NCBI GenBank assembly: GCA_943735955.1
Contig: OX030956.1
Span: forward strand, 10,901,444-10,965,443
Direction of reading: 5' to 3'
Origin: Piscicola geometra
Lineage: Eukaryota; Annelida; Clitellata; Hirudinida; Piscicolidae
DNA: 64,000 nt
Positions 52,601-64,000 of the stretch are shown piece by piece; the first letter of the stretch is position 1, and the number at the start of each line of letters is the position of its first letter. The notes below the pieces were generated by a model. The model did no database searches. It was not told where the DNA came from and was given only the letters and a program-made list of their open reading frames with translations. A program made the position numbers and the translations under genes.

Positions 52601-54933
52601 ACATTCGAAACAGCAATCAAACCCAAATCAACAAGTTTACCAACAACAACACATCACACAAAACTCCAGTTTAAACCAGTCACGGAAGCATTTATTTAGC
52701 CAAACGAGGAACCAGAACTCACAAGGTTTGAGTGGCAACAACTACAACAGACCTCTCCCAGCTGATGCATTTTCCATTCACAACAATGTGTTCAACAGAA
52801 CTAATGACTTCAATGATGCTTTGATCAATCGAAATTTAGAAAAAGAACAGGTTTTATTGCAACAAGATCCAAGCAGCCTGAGTCGTGGCAACACCAAAAA
52901 CTACTTCAACAACTTCAACAACAACAGAAACAATAACATCAATGGTTTCAGCAACGTTGAAAAATTGAAATCACAAACCAAAAACCAATTTCCCATCAAC
53001 AACAAGGATGCTGATAATTTCTACAACAACCTCAACAACAACGATGACGAAAACGACAACAACCCCTACTACAAACCAGCCAACCATCACATAGTGAGGG
53101 CTTTTGAAGAGGTGAAACTTTAAAATTTGTAACTCTTTAAATATTTTCACCAAAAAAAATATTCGCCTAGTTTTTCTAGAATAAATTATTAGCCCAAACA
53201 CTCCGGTGATGCATTCATTCAAAAACGTCCAGAAGTCAATCCAGTACTCGCCCCCGATGACACTAGAAAGTGAGACCACATCCACTACTTCGCAGTTACT
53301 TGTCGATAAGAATTTTTTTCAAAATGTGTTTTCATTACTCATCGTTTGACAATTTTCATTTTTTATTTCTCAAGTCCACCTACCCATCCATCTGCTTTGT
53401 GCTGAGGCATCCAACTTTACATCTTCCACAGGACAAGACAGCTTACAGAGGTCTGACTGGGCTCCCATGAGAGCTTCCAGGTCTTTCCAGGTTCGTACAG
53501 TGAACTTTTCAACCCTTTGTGATTACATTTATCCACATATCTATCTGTACACACAAGTAACCCAATAATTTATTTTAATTTAATATTTCTCAACCTTAAC
53601 AAACTACTCCACAAAGGATTTGAGGAAGCAGTGTGAAGAGGAAGTGAGAGAAGGGGCAGGAGAGGGGATCGACGGGGTGGTGAGGGGCGGCTTGCGAGAT
53701 CGCAGGCACATCAGGAGGCTTTCTGGCATTTTCACGCCCAGACCCTTCTACAAAAGTACTTCAAACTTGAGGGAAGAGGATGATGGGGCGGGAACCAATG
53801 ATGAAGATATCCGAGATGATGCTGTCAGGGGCATTGGTGGACCAGTTGCTACCAAGAGTGCTGGCATCAGTTCCAAAAGTATGACTCCATACATTGAAAA
53901 CCACGACAGGGTTGATCGAAGTTTCAACAGTGCTTTTCATGATGTGAACGTGGGTGCCACCCAAAACGCTGTAACCACGAATTACAATAGTCGAGATTAT
54001 GGAAAGAATGCTATTAATGCTGCAAGCAGTAGTGTATATAATGGAGGTAGCTACAACAGTGGTGGTGGAAATATAGAGAAGTGGTTGAAGAGGAGAAATG
54101 AAGAAATGTCCAACCGGAGCTACCTCAACAGCTCTTCCAGCCGATTCAACACCCTCCTCTCCAACACTCCTAGTTCAACTTCTACTACGACTGCCATCCC
54201 TAGCTATAAAAACACATTCTCCCAAAACAATAATCTCCTTAGCAATGATATCGACTGCAGAAGAAACAGATCTTACAATCTCAAACCAAGTGCCTCCAAC
54301 CCGGAAAATACTTTTACCCACAAAAGCAACATTTACGACAACAAAACAAGTTATTTGGACAAAAATTATAATTCTTGTTTGGACAACAACAACAATAACA
54401 TAAATAAAATCAGCACCAACAACAAGTACGAAAGGGGACTGGAGGGTGTTAAAAGCATAAGAATAAACGAGAAGCCGAACGGGAAATACGACACCCCGTT
54501 CGATGGGAGGTTCGATGGAAGGCATGCCGCACAGGAGTTCGACATCATTTCTGCGGTCAGTCCACACTTTCATGATTGAAACCTATCGATCAGTCTATAT
54601 TTCAAACTGAATCTTGATAAGTTTCAGTTGAGCAAAATCGAATTTCTTACTGGTTTTTTCCGACCAAACATCCGAACTCCCTCCCAACAGCTGCAAACAC
54701 CCGAAAAGATCAGCATTCCACAACGGATTCAACACGACGTTTCGATGATGGCGGGAAGTTCTGAAGGGATGAACGAGGATGATGAAAAAGAAGCGGAAAA
54801 GAGGAGGTTGAAGGCCGCTCAACTGAGCAAGTTGATAGCGAAGCAGAGGGGTGGCGTGGTCGTTGCTGGCATGGGCTTGGGTGGCCATATTGCCAGACAG
54901 GCGAGCTTCAAGGCGAGGAACTACAGAGGCTGA
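46872..54933 (+). CDS. PLEKHA5: PLEKHA5/6/7-type protein: tandem WW, PH, coiled coil (5' end unresolved)
   Basis: Adaptor family that binds phosphoinositides by its PH domain and works at junctions and microtubules. Exons: about 46872-46927, 47456-47532, 47706-47763, 47914-47985, 48503-48566, 49286-49364, 49454-49545, 49649-51013, 51164-51270, 51470-53111, about 53233-53269, 53432-53490, 53617-54555, 54691-54933; about 1,630 aa. WW1 is AWSFACTHEGRMFFIN then EETRMSTWLHPV. WW2 is FTEDFKVYYID then HLSATTSWNIP, lacking the first Trp. The PH domain runs RNPNSEVVHRGWIYRQ, LKSWKKRWAVLADLCIFFYK, VLLASILLPSYQI, ending ADAWMDLIEQA. A heptad-like segment (SELDKQRQALEDQIDENSTA), long Gln/Asn-rich regions and a C-terminal ISIPQR / KRRLKAAQLSKLIAKQ block follow. 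It may be the single orthologue of vertebrate PLEKHA5, 6 and 7. The acceptors before 51164 and 53233 are chosen by phase; the initiator is not found. Confidence 0.88.
48610..49255. repeat. 16-bp minisatellite CCATTCATTCACCTAT
   Basis: About 38 copies with CTAT/CTCT variants, filling the intron that splits the PH domain. The unit has no stop codon in the sense frames. Confidence 0.97.
49571..49648. repeat. CA microsatellite at a splice acceptor
   Basis: (CA)n runs directly into the acceptor CACAG at 49644-49648 of the last PH exon. Confidence 0.95.
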
Positions 54934-56032
54934 TGAGGAAGAACCAATCTGATTGCTGAGGTGCTCACTGCGGAACTTCCATGAAGGAGATTTGCATGTT
55001 GCGCTCACATTCATGAGTCACGGATCATTCTAACAAGTAGAGGAAACAACACCAAACTAAAATGTATAGCATACTTTGCGGCCCAAACAATTATTCGCTG
55101 CTTAGCTTTGCCCATCAAAAACACGCTTCAGCTGCTGGCTCTTGATCAAGTGCGACTTTCTGTGATTTAACCGAATTAAAGTAAATAAAAATTATTCATT
55201 AAAATCGCGGTTCTTCAGCTGAAGAATATTCTGCACAGTAATTGAAACGTAGATCAGTTCAGCTGCGTTATCGTTGGCACAGCTTACAGATCTTTCCAAA
55301 ACTTTACATTTTGTTTGGAAGAATTCCATTTTAATAGTTGATTCCTCAGAAAGCTCTTAGCCAAGCCGCTGAGCTTTTTGTCATTTCCAACTTGATTTCA
55401 TACATTTTGACAAGTTTCATTTCCATATTCTGAGGTGTTCGTGACCTGAAAGATGATCTTCCCTTAGTTAAACCCACATTAAAAGTTTACATTAAAAAAA
55501 ATTCTGATATTAAAATATGCAATAATCTGCCCAAAGCACGAATCTCTTTCGGATTTTTCTGCGTTTTTGCATCATATCATTTGAATGCTCAAATTCATTT
55601 GCACAGCATTTAAATGTTTCAATTTTGAAATTAAAACTATATTTCTTATTTTCAATTAATTTTACAAATTTTACATGTATTTAATTGTTTCGATTTGCCA
55701 GCATTGCTCAGTTTAAACCTGCTGTTGCCTTCGACCATTTTGCATTTAAACTTCTCTGATAATAAATCATAGAAAACTTTCATCACACCGTAGCTTGCCC
55801 ATATTTATTAAATATTATTAGTAAATTTAAATTTCTGTAGTTACGGATAATTAATTCAAATTCTAAATGAATTCCCCATAGCTATAGTTTTCTTGAAATG
55901 GTCAAGACCTCGGGTTTACGCCACAGAAATGCACATGATTTTATTTAATGTTATATCAAAATAAATGTAAAAAAATGAAATTAAAAAAAATATTATTCAA
56001 ATTTTTTTTACAAGCAACCATCTTCTCCTCCA
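54934..56032. other. Convergent intergenic region
   Basis: Between the 3' ends of the PLEKHA-like gene and METTL25. AATAAA at 55184-55189 serves the plus gene; AATAAA on the minus strand at 55940-55945 serves METTL25. A short SINE 3' module lies at 55890-55930. No coding sequence seen. Confidence 0.6.
55890..55930 (+). mobile_element. SINE 3' module fragment
   Basis: atggtcaagacctcgggttt then acgccacagaaat matches the conserved 3' part of the SINE at 17257-17430. Confidence 0.55.
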
Positions 56033-58787
56033 TCACTTCCTGGCTACAATGGCGTAGCACCTTGGAGAAATGCGAGGGTCGAAGAGACCACACAGCACCA
56101 CATCCCTAACACACTCCTGCGCGTCAAGAAGATCCTTATGACGTCATGATGGACAGACTAGGTAGTTATGATACTGATGCTTTAAAGAAAAGAATAAGTT
56201 AAATGATAAAATGAGAATAATAATTAAAAGAATTGCAAAAGATCAAAACAACAATGGCATAACTTGTTCGAGCAAGAAGAGGCTTCTGTCCAGCTGCACC
56301 AGCGCCTCAACACACTGCCCCAGACAGCACCTGCCAAATCAATTGCATTGAAATGAGTATGCAGAAACATCATTGAAACGTTCATGATTGTGGTCTTTAA
56401 GCTCAACCGGGTTTACGCCACGTAAATAATACTCGTCGTTGTTTTATATTGTACAGTATCATATTGCATTATATTGTATTGTTTGTAATAGCGTTTGCAA
56501 CAGAAGCAAACGATGAAAGGAAGCAGTTCTTAAGGGAGATTCTCCCAAAGGCACCTGAGGTAGAAGAACGAAGTGCAGTTTTGTTGATCGTTTCGGTAGC
56601 GATTTTCGTAGTCTCTTACCTCTTCCTCACTCAACTGTCATTTGGTTCAATGCCTACTTCAGGCCTGCTACAGTTGTGATTCGGGCAAGAAAAGAAAGTC
56701 AAAAGTGATGGTTTAAAGGTTACGAGCCCTGCTGCAAGTCAACTACAAACTCCACTCACTTGCACGTCCAGTTTCAGGCGGATGAGACACTTACGCACGT
56801 ATTCCTCAAATGAAGTGCACCTCTCAGCCACTCTGCCAACCCGCCACTTCATCTCCTCCCGTCCTCCCTTTCCCTCTTCCTCTCTTACACATTTGTTTTC
56901 AGCATCTTCATCACCAGCTTCCTTCACTGAAATTGCACCTTCTTTGTCTGTGTTCTTGCCCTCATCTTGACCCATGGACAACTCTTTCTCTTCTCTTCCA
57001 CGACCTCCACATTCCTCGACTTCATCTTTTCTTGCCGTCTTCTCCACCAAAATCACTTGCAGTAAAGCCCTCCAGAACAGGGACCTTGGAACGCACTGGT
57101 GCATAAATAATATATTTAAATGTTTTTTATTAATATATGTCAATATTAAGTGAAAAAACAAATTTATAAAAGTACAAATAACTACGTAGTGGTCATCAGC
57201 GGCGGTTTTGAAGGGCGACTGGCAGGCGAGGAGCTTCAGATGGCTGCCTAGGTGGCAGTTCTTTGACTTGAGGAACGAACTGCAAGGAAATCCTCGCGTT
57301 TCGGTGCCCCTCTGTGCGATTTGAGACTTCGAAATTGGGATTTCAAGCAAGTTTTGTGTGCCTGAAAGTTTATAACTGGGTTTAGGAGGCTAGTTTTCAT
57401 CTAAGCAGACACTTACCGAACTTAATTCGTCTTCTTCTGATACGAGGTTATAGCAGCATCCGACGAGACACAGGCCTGTCACCTGTCGAGTGTTTGTAAA
57501 CATTCTCACCATCGAACTCGACAGGTCGCCACACGCATGCAAGCCGGTGAGGAGGAGGGAAGAGGAAGCTGGAAACGATTCTGTCGATTTGTTAATGAAT
57601 TTGAATACAATATTTTCCAAACTAAGAAATTAAATACAGTTTAAATAACACTTTTTAATAGTTAAATTAAATAGGAATAAGTAACTAAATCCTTAATAGT
57701 TTAATAAACACAATTGCAAATAATTAGTCAATAATAGAAAAGCACCCTGACACAGTGCATCAAAGTCACACTGCTGGTGGACGGAGTGTGACACTGGCTG
57801 GAAAGACCCTTTGCAGAGGTTGTCTTGGAAGTATTGGAGAGGGGAGGATGTGAAGGGGGAAGTCGTGGTTGGGGGGCCAGTAGTGGGTGTGGTGTCTCTC
57901 TCAACTGAGTCTTTCGAGACCTTTTTTATCTGAGGAAAAAATGAAAATAATAAAATTAAAAAAAGATTAAAAAATTAATAATTCACTGACAATGCTTTTC
58001 CACTGCTTCTGGAACTGGTCATTTCGTTTTTTGGCAGCTTGTGTCCTGGCTTCTACCCCCTCCACACTCACCACTTGACACCCGTGCACCACCGCCATAT
58101 ACACACCCAAGTAACCCAGTCCACCCCCGATGTCCAGAACCTGAAAGAATTTCGAAGATTAGGAGGAATAATGAAATTATAGTCAATAAATAATAGTAAG
58201 TATTATTATTATTAGTATTATTATTATTATAAAAAGTAACCACTATTATAGTGGTCCAATATCTCAAAAAGTCATAAATGTAACACTTTTCCATTTGCAA
58301 CCTTATCAATTTCAAGTTCTCTGCACAGGTCAGCACACACAGCTGCCATTAGTCCTACCTCATACAACTTCTTGTTTCCTATGAAGCCATTGATGCGTGA
58401 ATACAAACTTTTCGCCTCTTCATTTATTGCTTCTAAACTGTCTGAGACCTTCAAAGACCGCACTGACTTGAGCTTTGTGAGACTGAAACTGCAGCACGCA
58501 TTAACAAAGTCGGGCAAGGTTGGATGCTTTGAGAAGACCTTCAAGTCTTCGTGAGGGCCTGGAATCGTCTGCTCGATATTCAGCGCCCCCAAAGCAAGTT
58601 TATGAACGTCATTGTGGATGGATCTCAGAGATTCAGAGTAGTTGTCTGGAACAAATCGTTGCCATTGGTTGTCAACCAGAAAGTCAACCAGGTTGGCGTT
58701 TGCAATCGTCTTGTAGTTTTCTACAAAACTGTAGATTTCTGATATTTCTTTTTCCACAGTGGCCTTAAACTCTGCCTTCGAACACAT
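56033..58787 (-). CDS. METTL25: METTL25-type methyltransferase-like protein
   Basis: Putative S-adenosylmethionine-dependent methyltransferase; substrate not settled to my knowledge. Exons in transcript order: 58787-58302, 58140-57991, 57929-57746, 57568-57417, 57326-57186, 57095-56760, 56634-56555, 56330-56264, 56134-56033; phases close to 565 aa (human about 600). The SAM-binding motif I is VLDIGGGLGYLG at residue 163 onward. The family hallmark LLTGLHACGDLSSSMVRMF ... LCLVGCCYNLVSEE is intact. GFPCSSFLKSKN, PRSLFWRALLQVIL, CTSFEEYVRKCLIRLKL and LFDPRISPRCYAIVARK follow in the human order. An acidic insertion (about 65 residues) interrupts the FWRALLQ/SFEEYV part. The acceptor at 57327 was picked because the stronger one (cag before 57361) breaks phase. 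Confidence 0.94.
56388..56440 (+). mobile_element. SINE 3' module in a METTL25 intron
   Basis: gtggtctttaagctcaaccg then ggtttacgccacgtaaataa and tactcgtcgtt, followed by TTGTA-like repeats. Same module as at 17257-17430 and 31545-31620. Antisense to METTL25. Confidence 0.75.
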
Positions 58788-59112
58788 TTTTTATGCACTA
58801 AAAATAGTATCATGAATGGATAGTTGCATTATTTGACAATACAAATGTTATCGACTTAAGTTTACTTTACCTTCCAACCTGAAGTGTTTTTAAAAGTGAA
58901 GCTAGTATAAATAAAAAGCTCTTAATTCATAGTTTAATAGGAATCGTCCTACAATATTGAAATCAATATATTTCGAAATTATTTATTTTTAAAACTTTTG
59001 ATTACAATAAAGCTTAAAATCATTGAAGAAACTAAACGTTTTCATTACATACATATATTTTTCAGATGTAGTAAGAATGGTAATAATAATTATCATCATC
59101 ATCCTCATTGAC

Positions 59113-59144
<32 letters not shown>

Positions 59145-59551
59145 CATCATCATCGTCATTGTCATCACCTTCAATAGTTAATAGAAACAAACAATTCTTG
59201 AATAGATACTCATGATTGGAGACCTAGGCAGTCAAGCACACGATGGAAAAGTCAATAATAATATAAATAATAAATATAAATAATACAAATAATAATAATA
59301 ATAATAATAGTTATATAGTCATAATAATGGTAACACATGTTAGCAAACCAGAAATGTCATTAATAGAAGTTTTTAAAGTTTCGGAAAACTTAATGAGCCA
59401 AAAAAATGAATAAAAAATAGGTTGAATGAATAAGGGTTGTGATTGCGAGGGCTAGCCTTAAAGAGAAATGGTTTAGGTCTATTTTTGTCAATCAAGGAAT
59501 AACTATCTTTATTGCAAATCACCACATAAATGTACCTTTGTATCTTTATAG

Positions 59552-59647
<96 letters not shown>

Positions 59648-59662
59648 CACCACGGCAGCCAC
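58788..59662. other. Intergenic region between MTOR and METTL25
   Basis: Both flanking genes are on the minus strand. Contains an ATC microsatellite (59094-59166) and a GT microsatellite (59553-59642). A minus-strand AATAAA at 59508-59513 can serve MTOR, 150 bases past its stop. The METTL25 promoter must lie in the right part of the METTL25 flank; no core motif was seen. Confidence 0.55.
59553..59642. repeat. GT dinucleotide microsatellite, 45 copies
   Basis: Uninterrupted (GT)n located 20 bases downstream of the MTOR stop codon, so it is a CA repeat in the MTOR 3' UTR. Confidence 0.98.
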
Positions 59663-60007
59663 TTACCAGAAAGGACACCTGCAATGAATCAAGTTACAGC
59701 CATCTTCACTGTTGTAACTAAAGAATCACCCACCCATCCATCCACTCATTCATCCATCCTTCCATCCAATCCAACCACCCACCCACCAAAAATCCATCCA
59801 TCATCATATCCACCATCCCCCCATCATCCATCATTCACCCTCCACTCATCCACCCTCCACTCATCCACTCATCCCATCCACCCACCCACCCACCATCCAA
59901 TGTAGCACTGACACAGGTGCTCATGCCTGGTCGCCTGGTCTATCAGCATGCTTATCTGAGAGGCAGTGATGATGGTGATGATGGTGATGATGATGACGAT
60001 GATTAGA

Positions 60008-60052
<45 letters not shown>

Positions 60053-62648
60053 AAGATGATGATGATGCTATTGTGAGTACTTGTGTGTGCACGTCGACTG
60101 GTTCATCGTTATCAAAGTCTTTGCCTGTGTGTGCAAAAAAGTATTTTAAAAATAAGAATGAAAAGTATTAAAAAATAATATAAACTCATTAAAAACCCGA
60201 TTCAATTATAATTAAATCCTATAACTAATTAATCATTAAAATGTTTATATATTTATTTCAAAGTTAATTAGTTTAATCACTAAATCATCTCGTGTACGCC
60301 TGCATGCCTCTGGTGACCTGTGAGTTTGTGCTTCACCCTGTTCAGCACCGTCAGCCCCTTCTTGTTTATCTCCTCGGGCTGTGTGGCCGGAGCTTTCGTC
60401 GTCGTGGTGGTGGCTATGGAGGGGTGGTGGAGGGGTAATAGATGATAATAATAATATTATTATTAATAATATTAATAATAATAATAGATAATAATAATAA
60501 TAATAGAGGATAATAATTGTGATGATGATAGTAGTGCTAATAAATAAAACAACCATGTCAAAAATAATGATGAGATGATAATGATGCTATAAGCAGTTAG
60601 AAGTTCGTGGAGATGCATGTAAGTGACGAGTGATGATGAGGATGATGGTGTAGATGATGATGGTAATGATGATGATAAAGATGATAATGATGATGCATAC
60701 GTTGAAGCGCCTCTGCGGCTGGCTTCTTGTAGTTGGTGTGGCTGCAGGAGGCCGACAGAGTGGAAGATTCGGCTGCTGTGGTGTTGGTAGTGATGGTGGT
60801 GGTGGTGGTAGTGATGGTGGTGGTAGTGGTAGTGGTAGTAATGGTGGTGGTAGTGGTAGTAGTAGTAATGGTGGTGGTAGTGGTAGTAGTAGTAATGGTG
60901 GTGGTAGTGGTAGTAGTAGTAATGGTGGTGGTAGTGATGGTAATGGTGGTGGTAGTGGTAGTAGTAGTAATGGTGGTGGTAGTGGTAGTAGTAGTAATGG
61001 TGGTGGTAGTGGTAGTAGTAGTAATGGTGGTGGTGGTGATGATGATAGTAGGAGTGTTAATGATAGTAGTAGTGGGTGGAAGAGGTGGGTGTTGCCACCT
61101 TGGGACGGATGCAAGTTGTAAGCACCCTCGATGCCTGCACTCTTCTTCGCCGTTGCTGCAATAACAATAATAATAAATAATAATAATAATAAATAATAAT
61201 AATAATAAATAATAATAATAATAAATAATAATAATAATAAATAATAAATAATAATAAATAATAATAATAATAAATAATAATAATAATAAATAATAATGAT
61301 ATTAGTAATGATATTAGTAATGATATTAGTAATGATATTAGTAATGATATTAGTAATGATATTAGTAATGATATTAGTAATGATATTAGTAATGATATTA
61401 GTAATGATATTAGTAATGATATTAGTAATGATATTAGTAATGATATTAGTAATGATATTAGTAATGATATTAGTAATGATATTAGTAATGATATTAGTAA
61501 TGATATTAGTAATGATATTAGTAATGATATTAGTAATGATATAAGTAATAATATTAGTAATGATATTAGTAATGATATAAGTAATAATATTAGTAATGAT
61601 ATTAGTAATGATATTAGTAATGATATTAGTAATGATATTAGTAATGATATTAGTAATGATATGAGTGATGAAGCTATGAAGGACCGTCGAGGAGCTTCCA
61701 GTTGAGGAGGGGGTCGTAGATGAAGGCCTCCAAGACCGCCATCAGACTGTCCTTGTGTTGTCGCAAGATCTGTCGTTGTGGTGTGGTTGTGGTGTGGTTT
61801 TGGTGTGGTTGTGGTGCATGTGGTGTGGTTGTTGTGTGGTTGTGGTTTGGTTGTGGTGTGGTTGTGGTGTGGTTGTGTGTGGTGTGGTTGTGGTGTGGTT
61901 GTGTGTGGTGTGGTTGTGGTGCGTGTGGTGTGGTTGTGGTGTGGTTGTTGTGTGGTTGTTGTGTGGTTGTGGTGCATGTGGTGTGGTTGTTGTGTGGTTG
62001 TTGTGTGGTTGTGGTGTGGTTGTGGTGTGGTTGTGGTGTGGTTGTGGTGCGTGTGGTGTGGTTGTGGTGCATGTGGTTGTTGTGTGGTTGTTGTGTGGTT
62101 GTGGTGTGGTTGTGGTGCATGTGGTGTGGTTGTGGTGCATGTGGTGTGGTTGTGGTTCATGTGGTGTGGTTGTGGTGTGGTTGTGTGGTTTAGTAGTTGT
62201 TATAGTGAGGTGTTGTTGAAAAGCAGATGAGACAAACGATAGTGATATTTATCGGGTCAAAATACCACCAAGCACCATTATCATCATCACCTCCACCACC
62301 ACCATCATCATCACCACCACCATCATCATCACCACAACACCTTCATGACACTTTCACACGTGATCCTGTAGTTGCCGTCAATGCTCGTCACCTGCCGTCA
62401 AATTGGCGCGAAAATGTAGCTTTTTACCCGCTTTAAAACAACATCAAAAACAATAATAAGAATAATAAAAACAATGGAGAAAAACAACATTCGAAGAGTG
62501 AAAAGTATAATATTAATAATAATAATCATTATTTTAACTGTTTATTATATTTTTGTTTTTATTGTTTCGGGACCTCCATCGCGTTGATGAGCATGCGCGT
62601 CAATCTGAATGGAATCTTCTCTGGAAACTTCTCTCTGACGTCATGATT

Positions 62649-62684
<36 letters not shown>

Positions 62685-63213
62685 GTGTGATGAGGATAAT
62701 GATGATGATGATGGTGATGATGATGATCATGATGATGATGGTGATGATGATGGTGATGATGATACACACGTAAACAAGCATTCAGAAAAACAAAGAACAA
62801 TAATTATTAGTTATAAATATAATAAAGTTTTGAATAATTTATAGAAAAGCGCTAGATAAATTGAGGAATCGCACCGATGCATGGCCACTTCGAAGCAGTC
62901 TCCGAAGTCGATGTGCATGATCTTGCCTGGTTCGGAGCGCGCATTACAAATCATTTTGAATAATCATTTTTAATCATTTTAGAATCATTTGGAATCATCA
63001 TTTTAGAATTAAAATTATTTTTAGGAAAAAAGTGGAAAATGGAGAAATTGAACCTGTGAGTCTGTCGAGCATTAAGTTTGACGGGTGTCTGTCTCCGAGG
63101 CCTGGAAGAATTTCATCATCAGCATCATCAGCATCATCATCACCATCATCCTCACCACCATCATCATCACCATCATCATCATCATCATCATCATTCTCAT
63201 CATCATCATCAAT

Positions 63214-63283
<70 letters not shown>

Positions 63284-64000
63284 CCATCAAGAGCACCCAC
63301 CTAGGATGTATCCAACGACAGACATAACAGCGAGTGATCGTGTGTAGTTCGTGCGTCTGTCGAACCACACCTGAAGTGGTGATGATGATGATGTCAGTAG
63401 TGGTGGTGATGATTATGATGATGATGATGTCAGTAGTGGTGGTGATTATGATCATTTGAATGATATCCTCTAGCTGCAACCTTCATTTTCTCTTTACCCT
63501 CCCCTCTTCTCTCACTCTACCTCCAAGTCTTCCACCTCTTCTTCTTCTTCTTCTTCTTATTCACCCGTCCACTTCCCCTTATCTCTTTCTACTACCCTTC
63601 CTTCCTCCACCACTCAACCCCACCTTCAACCACCTCCCTCCCTCAACCCACTTCAACCACCTCCTCCCTCCTCCCTCCCGCCTCCCCTCCCTCTCTCCTC
63701 CCCTCCTCCCTCCATGCCACTTCCCTCTTCCCTCCCCTCCTCCCTCCCCTCCTCCCTCCTCCCTCCATGCCACCTCAGAGGAGGCACTCTTATTCCAGAG
63801 GATCTGGGCGAGGTCGTCTCCCTTCGTGCTCTCCAACGCATGCTCAAACACCTCCACCTGTTTACGTTGTTGTTGGTGTTGTTGTTGTTGTGGTTTAGTT
63901 GTTGTCGTTGTTGTTGTTGTTGTTGTGATTAAGTTGTGGTTTTTGTTGTTGTTGCTAAGACACAGACACCTTCTGCATCAACATGAGTCTTTCGTAGTCT
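59663..64000 (-). CDS. MTOR: Target of rapamycin kinase, C-terminal part (runs off right edge)
   Basis: PI3K-related Ser/Thr kinase of TOR complexes 1 and 2. Exons in transcript order: beyond 64000 to 63970, 63857-63774, 63370-63301, 63101-63054, 62926-62875, 62634-62574, 62391-62341, 61769-61685, 61155-61099, 60775-60701, 60392-60318, 60124-60081, 59955-59894, 59678-59663. Every phase closes. The kinase domain is strongly conserved: [28 protein letters not shown], the catalytic loop [13 protein letters not shown], the metal-binding [19 protein letters not shown], and [12 protein letters not shown] with [21 protein letters not shown] poorly conserved linker follows, then [20 protein letters not shown] and the FATC tail [19 protein letters not shown] ending CPFW. 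The last exon has only 16 bases. Introns are dominated by satellites. Confidence 0.97.
59725..59893. repeat. CCATCCACCC-type repeat
   Basis: Imperfect CATC/CACC/CCAT tetranucleotides filling the last MTOR intron. Confidence 0.88.
59967..60070. repeat. GAT trinucleotide repeat
   Basis: (GAT)n with a few interruptions in the MTOR intron upstream (transcript sense) of the FATC exon. Confidence 0.95.
60780..61045. repeat. GGTGGTAGTGGTAGTAGTAGTAAT-type array
   Basis: GGT/AGT triplets organised in 24-33-base super-units, in the MTOR intron 60776-61098. Confidence 0.93.
61160..61680. repeat. AAT repeat followed by 12-bp minisatellite ATATTAGTAATG
   Basis: (AATAAT)n to about 61295, then about 31 copies of the 12-mer, together filling the MTOR intron 61156-61684. 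Confidence 0.97.
61778..62190. repeat. 11-bp minisatellite GGTTGTGGTGT
   Basis: About 37 units with TTGTTGTGT, GTGCATGT and GTGTGT variants in the MTOR intron 61770-62340. It begins eight bases outside the exon, so in the transcript it is a CCACAA tract leading to the acceptor. Confidence 0.95.
62827..62865 (+). mobile_element. LINE/SINE 3'-end fragment
   Basis: gttttgaataatttatagaa then aagcgctagataaattga resembles the retroposon end at 27500-27560. It lies in an MTOR intron, antisense. Confidence 0.45.
63113..63292. repeat. ATC trinucleotide repeat
   Basis: (ATC)n with interruptions, filling the MTOR intron 63102-63300. Confidence 0.97.
63490..63773. repeat. CTCC polypyrimidine tract
   Basis: Nearly pure C/T, about 280 bases, in the MTOR intron 63371-63773. 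Purine-rich on the transcript. Confidence 0.93.

Noticed and set aside
56449..56679. Plus-strand 76-codon frame with a hydrophobic segment
   Set aside because: It overlaps METTL25 exon 7 on the other strand, whose product matches the family and closes the phase.
60587..62219. Long Gly/Ser, Val, HTT and Cys/Val-rich frames in the MTOR introns
   Set aside because: All lie in GGT/AGT, 12-bp and 11-bp satellites between MTOR exons whose phases are fully accounted for.

Overview
This is a nuclear window from an animal genome. It is AT-rich between genes, its genes are broken into many exons by GT-AG introns, and nearly every intron and intergenic gap carries micro- or minisatellites. The genes are orthologues of conserved animal genes. 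Their divergence, the double alpha-crystallin small heat-shock proteins, a SUEL-lectin receptor, a tRNA-derived SINE and a CR1/L2-like LINE suggest a spiralian invertebrate. A leech such as Helobdella is my guess, but I could not test it.

Layout, left to right. 479-4840 (+): small heat-shock protein with two alpha-crystallin domains, 5' end unresolved. 5794-15907 (-): CABIN1, 12 exons, ending in a Gln-rich exon with a SUMO-interaction-like tail. 16272-17926 (+): GID8, head-to-head with CABIN1. 18350-22139 (+): UBE2G1, whose last intron is almost entirely a 2-kb 21-bp satellite and whose stop codon abuts a 17-bp minisatellite. 24749-26826 (-): a second, diverged two-domain small heat-shock-like protein. 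35883-43020 (+), perhaps with a signal-peptide exon at 28451: a SUEL lectin/CUB/sushi type I membrane protein, with an antisense tRNA-Leu(AAG) gene in one of its last introns. 43651-45505 (-): an unrecognised Gln/His-rich protein. 46872-54933 (+): a PLEKHA5/6/7-type protein (tandem WW, PH, coiled coil). 56033-58787 (-): METTL25. 59663 to the right edge (-): the 3' end of MTOR, from mid kinase domain to the FATC tail.

Exon models were built by hand from splice sites, reading phase and recalled family similarity. Phases close in every gene given as complete. Weak points are the 5' ends of the first small heat-shock gene and of the PLEKHA gene, one junction in the second small heat-shock gene, and one acceptor each in CABIN1, PLEKHA and METTL25.

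The genes are mostly housekeeping or signalling genes (chromatin/calcineurin, ubiquitin ligation, TOR, membrane adhesion) with no sign of an operon or cluster. The striking feature is the density of tandem arrays with 11-32 bp units, plus a dispersed SINE 3' module present at four sites.
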